64,000 bases of DNA. Origin: Candidatus Schekmanbacteria bacterium. Lineage in GTDB: Bacteria > Schekmanbacteria > GWA2-38-11 > J061. Below are positions 62,597-64,000 of the stretch, in pieces (positions within the stretch are counted from its first letter, which is position 1; the number at the start of each line of letters is the position of its first letter). A program made the position numbers and the translations under genes. The DNA is taken from the NCBI GenBank assembly GCA_016219965.1, contig JACRJM010000002.1:235974-299973 (forward strand), in the 5' to 3' direction. The notes under the pieces were generated by a model. It worked only from the letters and a program-made list of their open reading frames with translations. It did no database searches and was not told the origin of the DNA.

Positions 62597-63139
62597 ATGA
62601 TTATTAAATGCACTCAAAAATTGCTCCGACAGCTTAAGGTAAATTCGGAGACAGCAATTGAGCCATCCGATTCAACCAGCAAACTTGGCGACTGGTATGC
62701 CAATCTGCTTTACATCGAAAGAAAGAAATGCCTCCTTTTTACCAATGAAAAGACTCTCTTTTCCTTTTTTATGCCATGTGTCAATAAAGAGGGTTTCATG
62801 ATTTTGCCAAAACTATTTACTGCAACATTGACGGCGGTTCTCCAAGAAGAAAAGATTGATGACAACATCATCAATGAAATCATTTCTGAGATTGGAGATA
62901 TCCGATACGGAAAAACTTCAAACAGGTCAGTTCTTGGTTCAATGAATGATATTGCTTATCATTACAAGGTAAGAATCTTTGATGGTGGAGGATTATTTTA
63001 TTGCGACTTGTCAGACATCATTCGCCGTCTAAATAGATTGCCCATGTTAACAATGCATTCATGCGGAATAGAAGAGCTTAAGAAGATTTTCAATATCCCC
63101 TACGACGTATCAAGGCTGTACTCGATGAATGGAGATTAA
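62597..63139 (+). CDS. DUF6933 family protein
   Basis: 180 residues. The start MIIKCTQKLLRQLKV and the segment KLGDWYANLLYIERKKCLLFTNEKTLFSFF match the DUF6933 pattern of a toxin-like or plasmid-addiction-associated protein of unknown function. No partner gene overlaps it. It is the last plus-strand gene before the right edge. Confidence 0.65.
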   Translation: MIIKCTQKLLRQLKVNSETAIEPSDSTSKLGDWYANLLYIERKKCLLFTNEKTLFSFFMPCVNKEGFMILPKLFTATLTAVLQEEKIDDNIINEIISEIGDIRYGKTSNRSVLGSMNDIAYHYKVRIFDGGGLFYCDLSDIIRRLNRLPMLTMHSCGIEELKKIFNIPYDVSRLYSMNGD

Positions 63140-63186
63140 TCTATTTTTGGAAGTTGAGGTAAGTTTTATAAACCACCAAATTGAAA

Positions 63187-63942
63187 TCATGCGAAGCTTC
63201 TCAAAGAATATCTTTCTTGCACATGCTCTTTTATTAAAGAATAGAGCGTGGGAGCTTCCGGAACATCGGCAAGATGGGCTATGCATCCTACATGCAGGAT
63301 TGTTTTATCCGGTACCAAAACCTCCAATATCCTATCCCGCTGATATTTATCTCTGTCCCTGCCAACTATGCTACAACCAAGAACCAATTGCCTGACCATG
63401 GAATTAACTTTTGGAATATCTCTTTCCTTAAAATGTTGTTCAAAGGGCAGGTAATTATTATCATTCAATTTTAAAAGTTCTTCGGCACTATCTGACTGAG
63501 GAATCTTGTCTGATGCTTTCAGGTTTTGAAACATCTCTTTCATTCCTCGAAAAAATGTTGTCGGATTAAGCTGGAATTGTAACTTCTTTAGGATCTCAGG
63601 AGAATCCACATAGACACATGGGATACTTTTTGATCGTGCATACGCTATGGTGGTGTATATCTCCTGTCCGTAAACGCTTCCATCATTTGACCTTGCCAGA
63701 TTATCAAGGATTTTCAAGTCAGTCCGTATTTTAAACTCGTCAAACAGAGCCAGTATTTCTTCTTGGAATTCTTTTTGCCGTCTTTTAATTTCAGGTTTTG
63801 CCAGATAATCTTCAAATTCCTTTCCGGCATACTCCAGTGTAATTATATCCGGAGAGAAAAATTCAAAGGCTCGCCTTAAACGGGCATCACTTTTAGGGTC
63901 GGAGTGGACAACACCAAGAAGGTTAATTTTATTGAAATTCAT
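63187..63942 (-). CDS. TraB/TIKI-superfamily-like protein
   Basis: 251 residues. INLLGVVHSDP at the start, SPDIITLEYAG, and near the end GRDRDKYQRDRILEVL then ILHVGCIAHLADV match the order of conserved motifs (two GxxH-like patches, Glu and Arg) in TraB/PrgY/EreA-like metalloproteases or esterases. It lacks a signal peptide. It is convergent with the DUF6933 gene. Assignment is by motif order only. Confidence 0.5.
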   Translation of the reverse strand: MNFNKINLLGVVHSDPKSDARLRRAFEFFSPDIITLEYAGKEFEDYLAKPEIKRRQKEFQEEILALFDEFKIRTDLKILDNLARSNDGSVYGQEIYTTIAYARSKSIPCVYVDSPEILKKLQFQLNPTTFFRGMKEMFQNLKASDKIPQSDSAEELLKLNDNNYLPFEQHFKERDIPKVNSMVRQLVLGCSIVGRDRDKYQRDRILEVLVPDKTILHVGCIAHLADVPEAPTLYSLIKEHVQERYSLRSFA

Positions 63943-64000
63943 TTTATTATAAATAACTGTTTAACGTATCTTTATTGCCGGCTGTTGGATCTGAGGCTCA

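Overview
The window reads as one bacterial chromosome segment with a tRNA-Arg junction at about 12.9 kb. Left of it (about 2.6-12.7 kb) lie housekeeping genes: a two-permease ABC-2 exporter with a lipoprotein fusion subunit, histidinol-phosphate aminotransferase, a bilin-reductase-like protein, two small hydrolase/flavin proteins, a type IV pilin with a sigma-54-type promoter, and a Kup potassium transporter. The envelope proteins and pilin point to a Gram-negative, probably uncultivated, bacterium; I cannot name the phylum. The first 2.6 kb hold small zinc-ribbon, SEC-C/HNH-like and MazF-type genes and look accessory.

From 12.97 kb to the right edge the DNA is visibly more AT-rich and almost entirely accessory. 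A tyrosine integrase abuts the tRNA-Arg gene. A plasmid/ICE-like backbone is interspersed: a coupling-type ATPase fused to winged-helix, nuclease-like and excisionase-like domains (15.8-19.2 kb), a tandem pair of RuvC-like resolvases of which one has lost its catalytic residues, a replication-initiator-like helix-turn-helix protein and an XRE regulator (22.3-24.3 kb), a large serine recombinase (27.8 kb), a Xer-like recombinase (44.8 kb), a Cas4/RecB-like nuclease with a RadC protein (48.9-50.5 kb), a second coupling-type ATPase (50.6 kb) and a DUF932 protein (58.3 kb). No relaxase or mating-pore gene is visible.

Between these sit cargo modules that look like defence or conflict systems: a PIN-like protein with a nuclease, a C39-like cysteine protease with a small protein ahead of a terminator, a ComEC-type metallo-beta-lactamase gene flanked by a 22-bp direct repeat, a KAP NTPase operon with a HEPN-like protein, a frameshifted PHP-SMC (TrlF-like) gene, a three-Cys-motif/TcmP pair, a PLP decarboxylase with a GNAT acetyltransferase, and several toxin-antitoxin modules (DUF3368/UPF0175, HicAB, MNT, AbiE-like, PIN).

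The strongest candidates for an undescribed system are two operons built around HD-domain proteins. At 45.8-48.7 kb a nucleoside-deoxyribosyltransferase-like domain is fused to a Ppx/GppA-type domain and paired with an HD protein. At 52.2-55.6 kb a KaiC/RecA-like ATPase is paired with another HD protein. Two features suggest modular assembly of the region: a short dispersed motif (about GGGRRATTTGC) in spacers between modules, and an identical AGCCAACC/GGTTGGCT hairpin behind three unrelated toxin-antitoxin cassettes.
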